Assembly: GCA_009773735.1 (NCBI GenBank)
Contig: WSYG01000005.1
Coordinates: 47,007-111,006, forward strand
From: Erysipelotrichaceae bacterium
Lineage (GTDB): Bacteria; Bacillota_I; Bacilli_A; Erysipelotrichales; Erysipelotrichaceae
Direction: 5' to 3'
DNA: 64,000 nucleotides
Shown here: positions 31,863 to 42,509 of the stretch, piece by piece
How the letters are laid out: every line of letters begins with the position of its first letter
Numbering within the stretch: position 1 is the first letter of the stretch
The notes under the pieces: generated by a model
The model's input: the letters and a program-made list of their open reading frames with translations, nothing else
Database searches by the model: none
Told to the model about the DNA's origin: nothing
Made by a program: the position numbers and the translations under genes

Positions 31863-34800
31863 TTATTTAGATAATCTGACCAATCTTGCATAACGCTTTT
31901 CAGCATCCTTTTGACTCTTGGCCAAAAGTTCTAACGCATGATCAGGATTGACAGACTCCAACATATTGAAGCGGGTTTCGTTCATGACGAAGTCGCTGAA
32001 TTTAGAGAAATCTGGTTCTTTAGAGTCAATGATCAATTCTTTGCCTGCTTCAGCAGTTGGATTAAAGCGATATAGTGTCCAATAACCTGCTTCTACAGCT
32101 TTCTTTTGAGTACTTTGATGATTGCTCAAACCGCCCTTGATGCCATGTTCAATACATGGAGAGTAGGCAATGATCAATGATGGTCCATCATAAGCTTCAG
32201 CTTCTTTCATGGCTTTGATCGTTTGGACACGATTTGCACCCATGGCGATTGATGCAACATAGACATGTCCATATGTCATGGCGATTTGTCCGATGTCTTT
32301 CTTCGCTGTTGGTTTACCACCAGCTGCGAATTTCGCAATAGAGGCTGCTTGAGATGATTTAGACGATTGACCGCCTGTGTTGGAATAAACTTCAGTATCC
32401 AAGATCATGACATTGACATTTAAACTGTTGGCTAAGACATGATCCAAGCCTCCATATCCGATATCATATGCCCAACCATCGCCACCAATGATCCAAACTG
32501 AATTGGAAACCAAATCGCGTTCATAGCCAAGAACTTCCTTGACACCCGCATGTTTACTGGCTTTGACTTCACTGATCAATTGCTTGACGATGACACGTTC
32601 TTCATCGCGTTTGCCTTTGACAGCTAAGTATTTTTCTATGGTTTCTTTCAATGCAGGTTCAACAGCATCTTTTGCTGCACTTAAGATCTCAACGATACGA
32701 TTGGCTTTAAAATTCTGAGCTACTTTCATTCCATAGCCATATTCTGCATTGTCTTCAAACAAGGAATTGCCCCAGGCAACACCTTCTCCATTTTCATCTT
32801 TGACAAATGGTGTAGACGGTGCAGAACCGCAATAGATGGAAGTACAACCGGTTGCATTGGCAATCAGCATGTCTTTCCCAAAGAGTTGTGAAGCGAGTTT
32901 ATAGTAAGGTGTTTCACCGCAACCAGCACAAGCTCCAGAAATTTCCATATAAGGCTTTAAGAACTGAGAACCCTTGATTTGATCACTTGGAACCAAACCA
33001 GGTTTATATTCAGTTTTCTTGTATAAGTAATCGGCTAAAGGAGCTTCGAAGAGACGGTCTTTGACATCGGTCATGACCAAAGCCTTCTTGCCTGCTTTGC
33101 CTGGACACTCTACTGCACATAAGCCACAACCGACACAGTTGTCTGGTGAGACTTGAACACGATACTTCAAATGTGCGATCGTCGGACCAACAGCAGTCAA
33201 AGTCACAAATTCTTGCGGAGCATTCTTGACTTCTTCATCAGTTAAGATAAAGGTACGGATGGTACCATGCGGACAAACCATCGAACAGAATCCACATTGG
33301 ATACAGTTTTCTGGACTCCATGCTGGAACTTGAGTCGCGATGGTACGATGTTCCATAAAGGAAACATTGTTTCTAAAGGATCCATCCAGTAAACCAAATT
33401 TCGTAAATGCAGATACTGGTAAATCATAACCATCCAAAGCGTTGATCACATCGACATGTTGGTCGAAGTATTCATCACCGGTAACTTTACGAGTCTTAGA
33501 GACTGGTAAATTGACCCACTCTGGGTTAACTTTGATTTCAATCAAACCATCTTTGCCAGATTCTATGGCTTTCCAGTTCAATTTAACGACTTCTTCGCCC
33601 TTCTTCGCATATGATTTCTCAGCTGCATCTTTCATGTAGGTCAAAGTTTTATCATAAGGAAGAATTTGTTCATTCAAAGCAAAGAATGAAGATTGTAGGA
33701 TGGTGTTGGTATGACGGCCCATGCCGATTTCTTCTGCGATCTTAGTCGCATCGATGATGAAGAATTTTGCCCGTTTTTGAGCCAATTGTTGTTTGACACG
33801 ATTAGGCAAAGAAGCTTCAATAGTCTCTGGTGAGAATGACGTATTGATAAGGAAGGTTCCACCCTTTTTAAGATTCTTAAGCATGTCATATCTAATTAGG
33901 AATGAATCTAGCGAACATGAAATGAAGTCTGCTTTTGTGACATAGTAAGTAGAACGAATCGGAGTCGGTCCAAAACGTAAGTGAGAACGGGTTACACCGC
34001 CTGCTTTCTTTGAGTCATATGCGAAATAAGCTTGAGAGTAAAGTTCAGTATGATCCCCAATGATTTTAATGGAGTTCTTATTGGCACTGACTGTACCATC
34101 TGAGCCTAATCCATAGAATAAACAAGATGTATAATCATGATTAACTTCGAAATTTTCATCGATCTTGAGTGATTTATGGGTTACGTCATCATTGATTGAA
34201 ATGGTGAATCCATCAAACGGATTGGTTTCATTTAAATGATCGTAGACGGCTTTGATGTCGTTAGGCTGAGTGTCTTTTGAAGACAAGCCATAACGGCCAC
34301 CAACGATGCTTTCAATCTTACCTGTGCCATGCAATACCGCATAGACATCCAAGAATAAAGGTTCATGAGCACCAACTTCTTTGGTACGATCAAGAACGGC
34401 TACTTTTGTAACAGACGCTGGGATAACTTTTAATAAATGCTCAGTTGAGAAAGGACGGTAAAGATGAACTTTGACCAAGCCTACTTTTTCGCCTTTGGCA
34501 TTTAAAGCATCAACGACTTCTTTGGCTGTTTCAGTAACTGAACCCATCGCTATGATAATGCGCTGAGCATCTTTGGCTCCATAATAAACAAATGGGGCAT
34601 ATTCTCTGCCTGTCAATTTAGAGACTTTTTCAAAGTACTCTTCAACGATCGGCAAGACTTTTTCATAGTGTAGATTCTGAGCTTCTCTGGCTTGGAAATA
34701 AACATCGTCGTTTTCAGCACCACCACGAGTAACCGGATTGGTATGTGGATTCAGTGCATTTGCTCTGAAACGCTCTAAAGCATCAACATCCAACCAACTC

Positions 34801-35375
34801 TTTAAGACATCTGTATCGATGACTTCAACTTTTTGAATTTCGTGAGAAGTTCTGAAACCATCAAAGAAATGAAGCACTGGTACACTGGCTTTGATGGCTG
34901 TCAAATGAGCAATACCCGCCAAATCCATGGTTTCTTGAACAGAATGAGAAGCAATCATCGTAAAGCCAGTTTGACGTACGGCATAAATATCTTGGTGATC
35001 CCCAAAGATACTTAAGGCACGTGTCGCTAGTGATCGTGCTGATACATGGATGACGCCAGGCAACAATTCACCGACCCATTTGTACATATTTGGAATCATA
35101 AGCAATAAACCTTGAGAAGCGGTAAAGGTAGAAGCTAAAGTCCCACCTTGCAAAGCACCGTGTACGGCACCAGCAGCTCCACCTTCTGACTGCATTTCAA
35201 CAACTTTAACCACAGCATCAAACATGTTTTTTCGGCCTGTAGATGCCCAAGCATCGACGAGTTCAGCCATGGTGGATGACGGCGTGATCGGATAGATCGC
35301 GGCTACTTCGGTAAACGCATAGGCTACATGCGAAGTCGCTGTGTTCCCATCCATTGTAAGATAAGTTTTCTTCAT
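31863..35375 (-). CDS. nifJ: Pyruvate:ferredoxin (flavodoxin) oxidoreductase
   Basis: YPITPSSTMAELVDAW, two 4Fe-4S motifs (CIQCGFCSMVCP, CVGCGLCAVECP), TPP domain; start MKKTYLTMDG at 35375. Confidence 0.97.
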   Translation of the reverse strand: MKKTYLTMDGNTATSHVAYAFTEVAAIYPITPSSTMAELVDAWASTGRKNMFDAVVKVVEMQSEGGAAGAVHGALQGGTLASTFTASQGLLLMIPNMYKWVGELLPGVIHVSARSLATRALSIFGDHQDIYAVRQTGFTMIASHSVQETMDLAGIAHLTAIKASVPVLHFFDGFRTSHEIQKVEVIDTDVLKSWLDVDALERFRANALNPHTNPVTRGGAENDDVYFQAREAQNLHYEKVLPIVEEYFEKVSKLTGREYAPFVYYGAKDAQRIIIAMGSVTETAKEVVDALNAKGEKVGLVKVHLYRPFSTEHLLKVIPASVTKVAVLDRTKEVGAHEPLFLDVYAVLHGTGKIESIVGGRYGLSSKDTQPNDIKAVYDHLNETNPFDGFTISINDDVTHKSLKIDENFEVNHDYTSCLFYGLGSDGTVSANKNSIKIIGDHTELYSQAYFAYDSKKAGGVTRSHLRFGPTPIRSTYYVTKADFISCSLDSFLIRYDMLKNLKKGGTFLINTSFSPETIEASLPNRVKQQLAQKRAKFFIIDATKIAEEIGMGRHTNTILQSSFFALNEQILPYDKTLTYMKDAAEKSYAKKGEEVVKLNWKAIESGKDGLIEIKVNPEWVNLPVSKTRKVTGDEYFDQHVDVINALDGYDLPVSAFTKFGLLDGSFRNNVSFMEHRTIATQVPAWSPENCIQCGFCSMVCPHGTIRTFILTDEEVKNAPQEFVTLTAVGPTIAHLKYRVQVSPDNCVGCGLCAVECPGKAGKKALVMTDVKDRLFEAPLADYLYKKTEYKPGLVPSDQIKGSQFLKPYMEISGACAGCGETPYYKLASQLFGKDMLIANATGCTSIYCGSAPSTPFVKDENGEGVAWGNSLFEDNAEYGYGMKVAQNFKANRIVEILSAAKDAVEPALKETIEKYLAVKGKRDEERVIVKQLISEVKASKHAGVKEVLGYERDLVSNSVWIIGGDGWAYDIGYGGLDHVLANSLNVNVMILDTEVYSNTGGQSSKSSQAASIAKFAAGGKPTAKKDIGQIAMTYGHVYVASIAMGANRVQTIKAMKEAEAYDGPSLIIAYSPCIEHGIKGGLSNHQSTQKKAVEAGYWTLYRFNPTAEAGKELIIDSKEPDFSKFSDFVMNETRFNMLESVNPDHALELLAKSQKDAEKRYARLVRLSK

Positions 35376-35500
35376 AAGTCCTCCTAATTTAACCACTTGT
35401 AATTATACGCTATTAAGTGCGTGAATGCACTCACAATTTGGATGAACTGGTGATAAATAAGGATGAAATGCAAATCGAGGTTACTCTATAAACCGATAAA

Positions 35501-35524
35501 AAAGTCAACAATACTGTTGACTTT
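35501..35524 (-). terminator. Intrinsic terminator downstream of the MATE gene
   Basis: AAAGTCAACA-ATAC-TGTTGACTTT. Confidence 0.7.
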
Positions 35525-35556
35525 ATGAGTTCATCATCATTAAAATAAGAATCAAT

Positions 35557-36960
35557 TTATACTTCGATTTTGGTCCATTCCGCTTTCTGAAAACGATATC
35601 GACTGACCGCAAAACGTAAGGCTTGATCAAAGACCACACTGAACCATGCTCCATATAAGCCAAAGCCCATATAGTAAGCCAAAAGATAAGTCAATGCAGG
35701 ACGCAAGAAGGTGACTGTAACCATACTCAACATCGCAACAAATTTAACATCGCCCGCTCCTCTAAGAGAACCCACGGTAATGACTTGCGAAATCTGGAAT
35801 ACGACACAAATCGCCAAAATGATCAAAATATTGGCACCTAAGCCCAATACGGCTGGATCCGTACTAAATAAACTCATGATTTTGAATCGAAGGGCGATGA
35901 TCAACAGTCCAAGTGCCATAGATATTACCAAACCAATGCGCTGCGAGACTCGTCCATATAGAATAGCCAGATATGGTTTTCTGGCTCCCAAAGACTGACC
36001 AACCAAAGCAGTACAGGCAATGGACAATCCATCCCCAACACTAAATGTGATACTCATGACTTGCATGGCTATATAATGAGTTGCGAATTCTATGGTACCA
36101 AGTCCTGCAACAGCCTTTGCATAGAATAAGAATCCTATACGAATAAAGACCTGTTCAACAAGCGATGAGGACGAAATCGTCCACATTGTCTTGACTGTAT
36201 CTGGATCTATTCGCCATTCATCTCTAAAACGTATTTGTAAGAAAGAGTCATTCTTGGTGACACTTCGAATGGCTAAGAGTAGCCCAGCAAAGTTACCGAT
36301 CGCTGTCGCAACGGCCGCCCCCATGACACCCCATCTTGGAAAGATCCATATTCCAAAGATCAAGAGCCAATTAAAGAAGATATTAACTAGGTTTGCGGTT
36401 AAGTTGGTGGTCAGCGAAATACGTGTATTTCCAGCTCCGCGTTGAGCTGCAGTGATCGTTAAACTTATGAGATAAAAGAAGTTTCCTATAATAATGATTC
36501 TAAAGTAAATCAAGGCATCTGCTAAATAACTCGCATTGGCTCCCGCAAAAACCAAGAATGGTTCTGCGAAAATATATCCGAGAATCGACATCGCTAAAGT
36601 GACCACAAAACTGATCATCAATCCATTTTGAAGTGCTTTATTGGCTCCAACTTTATCATTGGCCCCTTTTCTGCGCGATACGATAACGGTTACTCCGGTA
36701 TTGACCGCAAACACAAAAGCCATCAGGAAAAACTTAGGTTGAGTAGTGATTCCAACTGCTGCAATCGCCCCTGATCCTAAAGAACTGACCATGATCATAT
36801 CCATGGCCCCAATCATTGAAATTAAAACAGCCTCCATTGCGGAAGGCCAGGCCATTTTTAGTGTCGTTGTATAAACTGTCTTTGTCGAAGGCAATTCATT
36901 AGTCATATGGTGTGAAGGCGTTAGTGCTTCAACTGAGAAAACTCGCTGGAATAGATTCAT
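35557..36960 (-). CDS. MATE-family efflux transporter
   Basis: MAWPSAMEAVLISMIGAMDMIMVSSLGSGAIAAVGITTQP; 12-TM MATE pattern. Confidence 0.93.
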   Translation of the reverse strand: MNLFQRVFSVEALTPSHHMTNELPSTKTVYTTTLKMAWPSAMEAVLISMIGAMDMIMVSSLGSGAIAAVGITTQPKFFLMAFVFAVNTGVTVIVSRRKGANDKVGANKALQNGLMISFVVTLAMSILGYIFAEPFLVFAGANASYLADALIYFRIIIIGNFFYLISLTITAAQRGAGNTRISLTTNLTANLVNIFFNWLLIFGIWIFPRWGVMGAAVATAIGNFAGLLLAIRSVTKNDSFLQIRFRDEWRIDPDTVKTMWTISSSSLVEQVFIRIGFLFYAKAVAGLGTIEFATHYIAMQVMSITFSVGDGLSIACTALVGQSLGARKPYLAILYGRVSQRIGLVISMALGLLIIALRFKIMSLFSTDPAVLGLGANILIILAICVVFQISQVITVGSLRGAGDVKFVAMLSMVTVTFLRPALTYLLAYYMGFGLYGAWFSVVFDQALRFAVSRYRFQKAEWTKIEV

Positions 36961-36980
36961 ACCGTATCAGTTTAACACAA

Positions 36981-37784
36981 TTACCCTGGGATATACCCAT
37001 CAAAAATGATAGTTTCACATTGGCTTTTTATTTTTTCTTCAGCACTTTGAGTAGGAACTGCCCACATCATCCCAAATGCACCAAACTGATGCCACAACTT
37101 ATAGACAAAAGGAATGTGTGAATAATCTACAGACAAATAATCGGGTTTATTGGTGAAGTTAAGTAAGGCAAACTGTAATACGATGCGGGTTAAAAGGCTT
37201 AGGTGTTTTTTATCCAAAGCATATTCCATATTTAATCCACGCAATTGACTGGGGGCATATTTCCTAATCAAACCAAGCATTATAGGATCAAAACTACAGT
37301 AAGCATAACGGCCATCATAGTGTGCCATCACTTTAATGACCGTAGTGACGCTTTCTTTCTTACGTTGGCTGGTTTTAAGTTCAACCAATAGTGGTACTTG
37401 CCCACAGATCACATCAAGTACAGATGATAAGCGAGGTATTCTTTCACCTGATCCGATCAATTGGAGTTGATCCAACTCGAAACTCGTTTTATCCTCAAGA
37501 ATGCCTTCTAAACCAGTCATTCGCTTTAAATCATCATCATGAAAAACATAGACGATCTTGTCTTTGCTTAATTGGACGTCGAGTTCGATTCCATAACCCT
37601 TCTCAATCGCATTCTTTAATGCTCCCATACTATTTTCTGAGATCATTTGATCTTTAGTATAAAGTCCTCGATGCGCAAAATAGCCCTTAAGCCATGGTGT
37701 TTTTCGTGCTCGATCAGAATTGATCTTTAGGACAAAAATGAGCCCAATGATCAATACAAGAATCAATAAACCAACTTCTTTCAT
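36981..37784 (-). CDS. Glycerophosphodiester phosphodiesterase
   Basis: [56 protein letters not shown]-terminal TM. Confidence 0.93.
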   Translation of the reverse strand: MKEVGLLILVLIIGLIFVLKINSDRARKTPWLKGYFAHRGLYTKDQMISENSMGALKNAIEKGYGIELDVQLSKDKIVYVFHDDDLKRMTGLEGILEDKTSFELDQLQLIGSGERIPRLSSVLDVICGQVPLLVELKTSQRKKESVTTVIKVMAHYDGRYAYCSFDPIMLGLIRKYAPSQLRGLNMEYALDKKHLSLLTRIVLQFALLNFTNKPDYLSVDYSHIPFVYKLWHQFGAFGMMWAVPTQSAEEKIKSQCETIIFDGYIPG

Positions 37785-38311
37785 ATCATCTTTTCATTAG
37801 GTTCTAAAATATTGACCGCATCTACCCCATCAACTTCTTTAAGTAAGACCCTTACAGATTCATTGATCGATGTGGGGACATTTTTACCTACCACATCTGC
37901 TCTGATGGGAAGTTCACGATGACCTCGATCAACCAATACAGCAAGCTGTATACTACTTGGTCTACCAAAGCTCATGATTCCGTCTATGGCAGCTCTAACG
38001 GTTCTGCCTTTATACAACACATCATCCACCAAAACAACCGTCTTACCTTGAATATCTAGGTCTAGTGATGGTTTCTGCACTTTCAAGTCACCTAAGTCAT
38101 CTCTCCAATAACGGATATCAAAAGATACGACTGGAACGTCTGTTCCTTCGATCTGTTTAATGTTGGCGGAAATGCGTTGGGCTAAAGGAACACCACGCGT
38201 CAATATCCCCACTAAAACCATATTCCCAACCCCTTTATTTCGTTCTATCAATTCATGAGTCATGCGGATCAAAGTACGATTCAAACTGCTTTCATCGATG
38301 ATGTTTTTCAT
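37781..38311 (-). CDS. pyrR: Bifunctional PyrR regulator / uracil phosphoribosyltransferase
   Basis: [35 protein letters not shown]; start MKNIIDESS at 38311. Confidence 0.95.
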   Translation of the reverse strand: MKNIIDESSLNRTLIRMTHELIERNKGVGNMVLVGILTRGVPLAQRISANIKQIEGTDVPVVSFDIRYWRDDLGDLKVQKPSLDLDIQGKTVVLVDDVLYKGRTVRAAIDGIMSFGRPSSIQLAVLVDRGHRELPIRADVVGKNVPTSINESVRVLLKEVDGVDAVNILEPNEKMI

Positions 38312-38388
38312 AATAACCTCACATGCATTTATTATAACAGTTCTTTCTTGAAATGAAATCTTGCCTATGATAGAATTAATAAGCATTT

Positions 38389-38462
38389 AGGGGTATAGTT
38401 CAATGGTAGAGCGCCGGTCTCCAAAACCGTCGATGTGGGTTCAACTCCTACTACCCCTGCCA
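38389..38462 (+). tRNA. tRNA-Trp(CCA)
   Basis: AGGGGTA...TACCCCT acceptor stem, anticodon loop CTCCAAA, T-loop GTTCAACTC, encoded CCA end. Confidence 0.93.
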
Positions 38463-38472
38463 AATATACAGC

Positions 38473-38493
38473 AAGCCCACTTACGGTGGGTTT
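38473..38493 (+). terminator. Intrinsic terminator after tRNA-Trp
   Basis: AAGCCCAC..GTGGGTTTT. Confidence 0.65.
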
Positions 38494-38704
38494 TATTATG
38501 CCTTAATGATGTTGCGAACACATTTCTTCATAAAATATTTATCATGTAAATTACTAAGGAAAAATCAGTCAAAATTACTTCCTATTGGTAATTTTTTTCT
38601 CCTTTACAATCATCCAACCTTAACTAAGTGACTGACTAAAAGTCATCCCTTTCTAGGTTGAAAATGTCCCTAAAAACCACAATTATCTTATTTTCTATAC
38701 TTTA

Positions 38705-38718
38705 CGAAAGCGTTTTCA
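38705..38718. promoter_or_regulatory. cre-like (CcpA/LacI-type) operator
   Basis: CGAAAGCGTTTTCA, one mismatch to TGAAAGCGTTTTCA, upstream of the 1146-aa ORF. Confidence 0.5.
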
Positions 38719-38833
38719 CAAAACTCTCATATTTCTGAACGACTATTTCGGAAAACCCATTGCTCTTTTAAAAACGGCACTATATAATCGATTATAGTAG
38801 GAATATCAAAGAAATGAGAAAGAAACAAACATC

Positions 38834-41800
38834 ATGAAACCATCAAGTTTATTCTTCGGAAGCACATCGTTAAACGATGATAATGTAAAAGTTTCGCTTG
38901 AAACGGTATCAATCAAAAAGGAGTCATTCTTTAAGATTGAAAACTATAATCATATGAATCCGTTCTTTATGACCGTAGTGAGTGATGTTGACCATTGGAT
39001 GTTTATATCAAGTACGGGTGGACTAACTTGTGGACGCAAGAATGCAGAATCCGCACTATTCCCTTACTATACAGATGATAAAATCCATGACAGCTTTGAA
39101 AACACAGGATCCCATACCGTCATCATCGTCACAAGAGACGAAAACAATTTTTTATGGAAACCATTTTCTCTACATAACAGTAATGTATATAAAATCACCC
39201 GAAACCTTTATAAAAACACCATCGGTAATAAGATTATGTTTGAGGAAATCAATCATGATCTAGAAGTTGCTTTTACTTACACTTGGAAGAGCAGTAATGT
39301 ATATGGATTCATAAAAGAATCAAAGATTGTTAACCTAGCAAAGAAAGTTGTAAATGTTAAGGTCTTAGATGGACTTCGCAACATTCTTCCTTATGGAGTT
39401 AACACACAGTTACAAACATCTCTTAGTACCCTTCTTGATGGGTATAAGCGTTGTGAGTTGGTAGAAGGTGTTGGATTAGGGTTGTACAATCTGAGTTCAA
39501 TTTTGTCTGATAAAGCTGAACCAAGTGAATCATTAAAGGCAACGACAGTTTGGTCTAAAGGACTTGATCATCCTAAGCATCTCTTGTCTGAACAACAAAT
39601 AGAAGCTTTCTCTCTAAATCATGACATTGAAACAGAACTTGATGTTAAAGGAAGACGAGGATCTTACTATGTCGTAGATACACTTAAACTTAAGGATAAT
39701 GAATCTAAAGAGTGGGTTATCGTTGCTGACCTTAATCGAAGTGCTGTCGATGTTGCGAAGCTCATTAAAGAGCTAACTGAAAATTCATCCATTGTTGATG
39801 AAGTAAACACTGATGTTTCTAAAGGTGATTATAATCTTAAGAAGCTTGTGTTTAATGCAGATGGAATTCAATGCACTGCCAATGAAAAAGTAAGCTATCG
39901 ACACTTTTCAAATACGCTTTACAACATCATGCGTGGTGGTGTATATGCTGATGGCTATAACATTGAAAGAGATGACTTTAAAGCATTTGTCAAAGTTTGG
40001 AATAAAGATATTTATGCTCAACAGTTAGATTTCTTAAATAAGTTGCCAAACACAATCAACTTTAATGAATTACTCTCTCGAGTGGAAGGTTTAAACATCA
40101 AAGATTTCGAACGGCTTGTGCTTGAGTACTTACCTCTTACATACAGCAGACGTCATGGTGATCCAAGTCGTCCTTGGAACAGATTTAGTATTGAGGTCAC
40201 AAAAGAAGATGGTAGTAAAAAGCTGAACTTTGAAGGAAACTGGCGTGATATTTTCCAAAACTGGGAAGCATTATCCATGTCTTATCCAGTATTTACCCAG
40301 AGTATTATCGCTAAGTTTGTCAATGCCTCAACAGCTGATGGTTATAACCCATATCGTATTACGAAAAATGGTCTGGATTGGGAAGCTTCGAACCCAGATG
40401 AACCATGGTCAAATATTGGATACTGGGGAGATCATCAAATCATTTATCTGCTTAAACTCATGGAATTGTCCAAGGCTTATTATCCTCAGAAGTTGCAAGA
40501 CTATCTACACAAAGACATCTTTGTGTATGCCAATGTACCCTATAGAATCAAAGGATTTGATGCATTGGTTGAAGATCCAAGAAATACGATCGTATATGAT
40601 TTTGCGCTTGAAAAACACATTCACTCAAAAACTGACGATGTTGGATCTGATGGAAAGTTAATCTATAAAAATGATGAAACCTACAAAGTCAATTTGCTAG
40701 AGAAACTTTTAGTAACACTGCTTGCTAAACTCTCTAATTATGTGCCTGAAGGTGGAATATGGATGAATACACAGCGTCCAGAGTGGAATGATGCAAATAA
40801 TGCGTTGGTAGGAAATGGGTTATCCATGGTTACCTTGTATTATCTACATCGTTTCCAAACCTTTATGAAACAATTGGTTGATGAGATCGAATTGGATTCC
40901 ATCGACATTTCCGTTGAAGTTCTTCAAATGTTTAAAGATACAGCTGCAGTATTAAAAAATAATAAACATGTTCTTGGGCCAAAAATCTCTGATGATGTCC
41001 GATTTGAAATTATGCAAGCATTAGGCAATATTGGTGAAACCTATCGTAATGCCATTTACGCTGATGGCTTTAGCGGAAAGAAATCAGGAATTTCAATCAC
41101 TGAATTAAAAGAATTCATTGAAGTGACCATGATGCACTTAAAGGACTCCATTAAGAAGAATAAACGCGAAGACGGTCTTTATCATTCCTACAACCTCATT
41201 CGATTTGATAAACAAAGCTGCAGTATTTCCCATCTCTATGAGATGTTAGAAGGTCAAGTGTCTGTATTAAGTTCAAAAGCATTAAATGCTCAAGAAAGTC
41301 TGGGTGTCTTAAAAGCACTTAAACATAGTCCTATTTATCGAGAAGATCAAGATAGTTATATGCTTTATCCAAATCGTGATCTTCCTAAATTCTTAGATAA
41401 GAATATAATCCCTGATGCTCTGGTGATGTCTTCCGTTGTCTTAAAAGAGGAACTTGAACATCATCGTACTCGGTTTATAGAAAAAGATGTTTATGGGAAA
41501 TATCATTTCAACGGAAGATTCAGAAATGGTTATGACATGGAAAAAGCGCTCATAGCCACAAAAGAATATAAAGATGAAGATGTTAAGCATGTCAAAGAGA
41601 TTTTTTCAGATCTTTTTAATCACCATGCTTTTACCGGACGTTCTGGTACTTTCTATAAATATGAAGGTTTAGGATCCATTTATTGGCATATGGTATCTAA
41701 GTTGGTTTTAGCCACACAAGAAAACTTTGAAGATGTCTATTCTCAAAAGGGATTGAATGAAGAAGCATTAGCCCTACTTAATGGTTACAGATCATCTAAA

Positions 41801-42274
41801 GCAGGCATTGGAATTGAAAAATCACCAGATGTATACGGTGCATTCCCTACCGATGCTTATTCACATACTCCATCTTTTTCAGGTGTTCAACAACCCGGTT
41901 TGACAGGTCAAGTTAAAGAAGACTTTATCACACGCTTTGGGGAGTTGGGTGTGAAAGTTAAAGACGGTTTTGTCCATTTTGACCCAGTATTATTAGAAAA
42001 GTCTGAGTTCTTAAGTAAGAAACAAGCATGGTCATTACCAAGAAGTGGTGATGATGTGGAAAATGAAACAATTTTGTTAGATAAGAATTCATTAGGATTT
42101 ACATTCTGCACAATACCAGTAATCTATACGTTATCAGACCATAAGAAATGTGTTGTCACCTTCTTTGACAAAACAGAAAAAAGTTTTGATGATGCATTAG
42201 ATTTAGAAACAAGTCACAGCATATTTAATCGTGATGGTAAAATCGACAGAATTGAAGTATTTATAAAAGCATAA
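38834..42274 (+). CDS. Large putative carbohydrate-active protein, possibly GH94/GH149/GH161-like glycoside phosphorylase
   Basis: 1146 aa; ILPYGVNTQLQTSLSTLLDGYKRCEL, NFEGNWRDIFQNWEALSMSYP, IGYWGDHQIIYLLKLMEL, EWNDANNALVG resemble (alpha/alpha)6-barrel phosphorylase motifs. Family not certain. Confidence 0.45.
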   Translation: MKPSSLFFGSTSLNDDNVKVSLETVSIKKESFFKIENYNHMNPFFMTVVSDVDHWMFISSTGGLTCGRKNAESALFPYYTDDKIHDSFENTGSHTVIIVTRDENNFLWKPFSLHNSNVYKITRNLYKNTIGNKIMFEEINHDLEVAFTYTWKSSNVYGFIKESKIVNLAKKVVNVKVLDGLRNILPYGVNTQLQTSLSTLLDGYKRCELVEGVGLGLYNLSSILSDKAEPSESLKATTVWSKGLDHPKHLLSEQQIEAFSLNHDIETELDVKGRRGSYYVVDTLKLKDNESKEWVIVADLNRSAVDVAKLIKELTENSSIVDEVNTDVSKGDYNLKKLVFNADGIQCTANEKVSYRHFSNTLYNIMRGGVYADGYNIERDDFKAFVKVWNKDIYAQQLDFLNKLPNTINFNELLSRVEGLNIKDFERLVLEYLPLTYSRRHGDPSRPWNRFSIEVTKEDGSKKLNFEGNWRDIFQNWEALSMSYPVFTQSIIAKFVNASTADGYNPYRITKNGLDWEASNPDEPWSNIGYWGDHQIIYLLKLMELSKAYYPQKLQDYLHKDIFVYANVPYRIKGFDALVEDPRNTIVYDFALEKHIHSKTDDVGSDGKLIYKNDETYKVNLLEKLLVTLLAKLSNYVPEGGIWMNTQRPEWNDANNALVGNGLSMVTLYYLHRFQTFMKQLVDEIELDSIDISVEVLQMFKDTAAVLKNNKHVLGPKISDDVRFEIMQALGNIGETYRNAIYADGFSGKKSGISITELKEFIEVTMMHLKDSIKKNKREDGLYHSYNLIRFDKQSCSISHLYEMLEGQVSVLSSKALNAQESLGVLKALKHSPIYREDQDSYMLYPNRDLPKFLDKNIIPDALVMSSVVLKEELEHHRTRFIEKDVYGKYHFNGRFRNGYDMEKALIATKEYKDEDVKHVKEIFSDLFNHHAFTGRSGTFYKYEGLGSIYWHMVSKLVLATQENFEDVYSQKGLNEEALALLNGYRSSKAGIGIEKSPDVYGAFPTDAYSHTPSFSGVQQPGLTGQVKEDFITRFGELGVKVKDGFVHFDPVLLEKSEFLSKKQAWSLPRSGDDVENETILLDKNSLGFTFCTIPVIYTLSDHKKCVVTFFDKTEKSFDDALDLETSHSIFNRDGKIDRIEVFIKA

Positions 42275-42509
42275 ATTGAGTTAAATTTAATCGTGTATCT
42301 ATATAGTATTCTTGACGCTAACCCTAGTTTTTTCTAGCACATAATAATAACATACAATTATGATACGATTCCTTTACTCTTTATTGAATGGTTCAAATTT
42401 TGAGCTAGAGCAATGATGGGTTCATGATCAGCGTGCTTGTTTTTGTGTCTACAAAACAAGATCATCACATGAATCGAATCCTCATAAAATCGAAAGGAAG
42501 TAATTCAAT

